DNA from: Opitutia bacterium
Lineage (GTDB): Bacteria > Verrucomicrobiota > Verrucomicrobiia > Opitutales > UBA953
Direction: 5' to 3'
NCBI GenBank assembly: GCA_947378905.1
Contig: CANCLV010000045.1
Span: 1-7,779, forward strand
Length of the DNA stretch: 7,779 nucleotides
The first letter of the stretch is position 1, and each line of letters starts with the position of its first letter. Shown piece by piece: positions 5,902 through 7,779 of this stretch. The notes beneath the pieces were generated by a model. That model was not told the DNA's origin. It ran no database searches and saw only the letters and a program-made list of their open reading frames with translations. The translations under genes and the position numbers were made by a program.

Positions 5902-7351
5902 ATTTAAGAGCACTCTCTAACATACTCCAAATTTCTTCCACGGGTTCTAGCCCGATGGAGATTCTTAAAAGGTCCGGGTCTAGACCTGCTGATCTAATTT
6001 CTTTTCTGCCCTCATTAGTTGTCACTTCATCAAAATGTGCCAACCAAAGATAGGGTGAAATAAGGGTGAACTCTAATCCAAAACTTGGTCCCTTCACACA
6101 CTGGAGCTTGTCATAGACTCCTCTCATTTCTTTATTTAACTCGATGGTGAGCAGTGCTCCAATTCCCGCCCCAGGTCTTTTAAGTTTTTTGTAATTAGAA
6201 CTCGTCGTTACTGTTTCTGCAGTTCTTACACACTTGATAGCGGTGTGATTTTTAAGTCTTTCTGCAATAATTTCTGCCGATTTACTCATTCCGGCCGTAA
6301 CCTCTTTTAATTTTTTTATTTGGTTGGCTAATATTTCAGCATCTAGTGTGTGCAAGGGTTCTATTATTTTCTGTGCTACTTTTCTTAACTGTTCCGCATC
6401 TGCGCGCGTTTCATTAACCGCTAAAAGACCCGCCATCACATCACCCTCACTCGCAGCATATTTAGTTAAGCTGGTGCATAAAATATCTGCATAAGGCAAA
6501 AGATCTAAAGTCGCTAGACCCACAGCACTTGGATCCAAAACTAGCTTTGCTTCATACTGATCGCAGAGTTCGCGGAGTCTCGGTATGTCGGGTGTTTCTA
6601 GTTGTGGGTTATTCGGTGCTTCCGCAAAAACGCCAGCAACCCTGCCCTGCTTTAAAATCTCTTCAACTTTATCGAGCGACCGAATGTCTTTAATAAAAAC
6701 ATGTTCGGTATTTATGTTTTTTTCTAAAATTTTTGCGGAGTCTACATAGAGCCACCCTAATTGTATCCAAACTTTTTTTCCTTTTGGGTTTTGAGTTTCA
6801 TTTACCGCCTGCATCGCCGCATAAGCTGCATTCATTCCCGAAAGTGAAATTAGAATATTTTCAGGTTTTGATTGGACTAAATACGGCGCACAAAACTGTT
6901 TGATTTCACTTAGCGCTGTAGTGCGGGTCTGTGGGGGTAAATTTTTTAAATAGGCTTCGGCCTGGCGCGAAGATATTAAGGTCCCTGTATGCTGGATAAG
7001 TTTAGCCAGTTTTTCAGCTGAAGCTCCAGCGGGCATCGAAATCAAGACCCAGTCCGCCTCTTGGTCAACGTGGGCATCGGAAATCGCCGCCCATTTTAAT
7101 AAAGCCTGGGCAGACTTTAACGAAACAACCGGAAAGAATTCACCTAAGCGCTGGTTTTTTTTCCCAGCCTGGTTTGCCGCTTCTTGGACTAAACGATTCC
7201 GAACAAATCGTGGATACCCGGCAGTTATTTTATTCCAAATCCGTGTCTCCTTTTTTTCGTAGCCCTCGATATCCGCCAAGGTGGGCAATGAAACCACCGT
7301 GGCGTGAGGCGAAGAAGGGACTACTGAACCCAAGGGTGGGCAATGTAACAC
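5900..7351 (-). CDS. Cys/Met-metabolism PLP-dependent enzyme (cystathionine gamma-synthase-like) with N-terminal extension
   Basis: A fold-type I PLP enzyme of the cystathionine synthase/lyase group, probably acting in transsulfuration or methionine synthesis. Of 483 residues, the C-terminal part holds the family landmarks: SGMNAAYAAM (171-180, cofactor phosphate region), EAPNNPQLETPDI (244-256), LVLDPS (270-275, Asp273 to the pyridine N), SLTKYAASEGDVMAG (294-308, Lys297 as Schiff-base lysine) and LLRISIGLEP (461-470). Typical members are about 380-400 residues. Here the SGM motif comes some 90 residues late and the usual N-terminal PIYQ-type segment is not evident; instead there is PLGSVVPSSPHATVVSLPTL (6-25) and GYPRFVRN (45-52). 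The start is GTG at 7351, with GGAG 10 bases upstream, 2 bp after the lysA stop; co-transcription with lysA is likely. The exact reaction is not settled. Confidence 0.85.
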   Translation of the reverse strand: MLHCPPLGSVVPSSPHATVVSLPTLADIEGYEKKETRIWNKITAGYPRFVRNRLVQEAANQAGKKNQRLGEFFPVVSLKSAQALLKWAAISDAHVDQEADWVLISMPAGASAEKLAKLIQHTGTLISSRQAEAYLKNLPPQTRTTALSEIKQFCAPYLVQSKPENILISLSGMNAAYAAMQAVNETQNPKGKKVWIQLGWLYVDSAKILEKNINTEHVFIKDIRSLDKVEEILKQGRVAGVFAEAPNNPQLETPDIPRLRELCDQYEAKLVLDPSAVGLATLDLLPYADILCTSLTKYAASEGDVMAGLLAVNETRADAEQLRKVAQKIIEPLHTLDAEILANQIKKLKEVTAGMSKSAEIIAERLKNHTAIKCVRTAETVTTSSNYKKLKRPGAGIGALLTIELNKEMRGVYDKLQCVKGPSFGLEFTLISPYLWLAHFDEVTTNEGRKEIRSAGLDPDLLRISIGLEPVEEIWSMLESALK

Positions 7352-7353
7352 TT

Positions 7354-7779
7354 TTATTTTTCTCCGTCGGTTTCGTTTTGAATAATTTGACTGAGCGACT
7401 GACGACGACGAATCAACTTAACTGATCCATTTGCATTGATTAAAACCTCAGGGGCCTCGGGGAAAGAATTGTAATTTTTTGTGCTCATTCCGGCACAATA
7501 AGCACCTGCTCCTCCAATCACACAAAGATCTCCGTTTTGTACTTCGGGAAGATTTTTTGCTGCAAGCGTTTCGGGTTCGCCCGGTGCGCAAGTGATTAAA
7601 TCACCCGATTCACAACAATGACCTACGATTACATAATCTTCTGTCTTTGTAGATTTTGTTTTGGGGTATAAATAAATGGGGTGCTGAGCACCATAGAGTG
7701 ACGGTCTTAATATTTCCGTCATTCCTGAATCAATTTTAATAAATTTTCGAGAACTTGTAGAAACAATATCCTGAACCTT
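7354..7779 (-). CDS. lysA: Diaminopimelate decarboxylase, C-terminal part (5' end beyond window)
   Basis: Last step of lysine synthesis: PLP-dependent decarboxylation of meso-diaminopimelate to lysine. The frame is open through the right edge, leaving 141 residues of a protein usually about 410-430 long; the PLP-lysine domain is outside. An internal ATG (7722) is not the start, because the conserved FIKIDSGM lies across it. Visible landmarks, in numbering from the edge: IDSGMTEILRPSLYGAQHPI (16-35, substrate-binding Arg25), CESGD (56-60, Cys56 completing the partner subunit's active site), GAGAYCAGM (90-98, Tyr94 near the cofactor) and KNYNSFPEAPEVL (101-113). This is the normal C-terminal beta-barrel domain of group IV decarboxylases. 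The stop at 7354 is 2 bp from the GTG of the next PLP enzyme, suggesting one operon. Confidence 0.95.
   Translation of the reverse strand, partial: KVQDIVSTSSRKFIKIDSGMTEILRPSLYGAQHPIYLYPKTKSTKTEDYVIVGHCCESGDLITCAPGEPETLAAKNLPEVQNGDLCVIGGAGAYCAGMSTKNYNSFPEAPEVLINANGSVKLIRRRQSLSQIIQNETDGEK

Noticed and set aside
7354..7722. Reading the lysA tail as a complete 122-residue protein starting at ATG 7722
   Set aside because: Conserved decarboxylase sequence continues upstream of that Met in frame to the window edge, so it is an internal codon of a truncated gene.

Overview
The window reads like a stretch of chromosome from a Gram-negative bacterium of moderate, roughly mid-40s, GC content. My best guess at lineage is Verrucomicrobiota (Opitutae-like). 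This rests on recalled similarity of the LysA tail and of the unusual PLP enzyme beside it, plus start regions that mostly lack Shine-Dalgarno sequences. It is an inference, not a measurement.

All recognisable genes except one lie on the minus strand. From right to left: (1) the 3' end of lysA (diaminopimelate decarboxylase, cut by the right edge), followed 2 bp later by a cystathionine gamma-synthase-type PLP enzyme with a long N-terminal extension, ending at a bidirectional hairpin terminator; (2) a convergent plus-strand gene for a small secreted, charged, helical protein of unknown function; (3) a divergent aquaporin/MIP channel whose selectivity-filter arginine is missing; (4) a small four-helix membrane protein; (5) a tightly packed exporter operon of FtsX-type permease, ABC ATPase and HlyD-type adaptor, followed by a NodT-type outer-membrane lipoprotein cut by the left edge.

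The four exporter genes together make a complete tripartite ABC efflux or secretion machine from inner membrane to outer membrane, of the MacAB-TolC/DevBCA general plan. They are translationally coupled: a 4-bp ATGA overlap, a 4-bp gap and a 17-bp overlap. The substrate cannot be read from the sequence. A promoter-like TTGACC-N17-TATCCT precedes the permease and is overlapped by an inverted repeat. Similar imperfect palindromes sit on TATAAT boxes before the four-helix gene and before the small secreted gene.

No RNA gene, mobile element, CRISPR array or phage feature was seen. There is no gene-free stretch over 300 bases; the largest gap is 175 bases between the divergent aquaporin and secreted-protein genes. 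I did not find convincing evidence of a wholly new system. The best leads are the aquaporin with a changed pore, the extended PLP enzyme next to lysA, and the unassigned four-helix protein beside the exporter.
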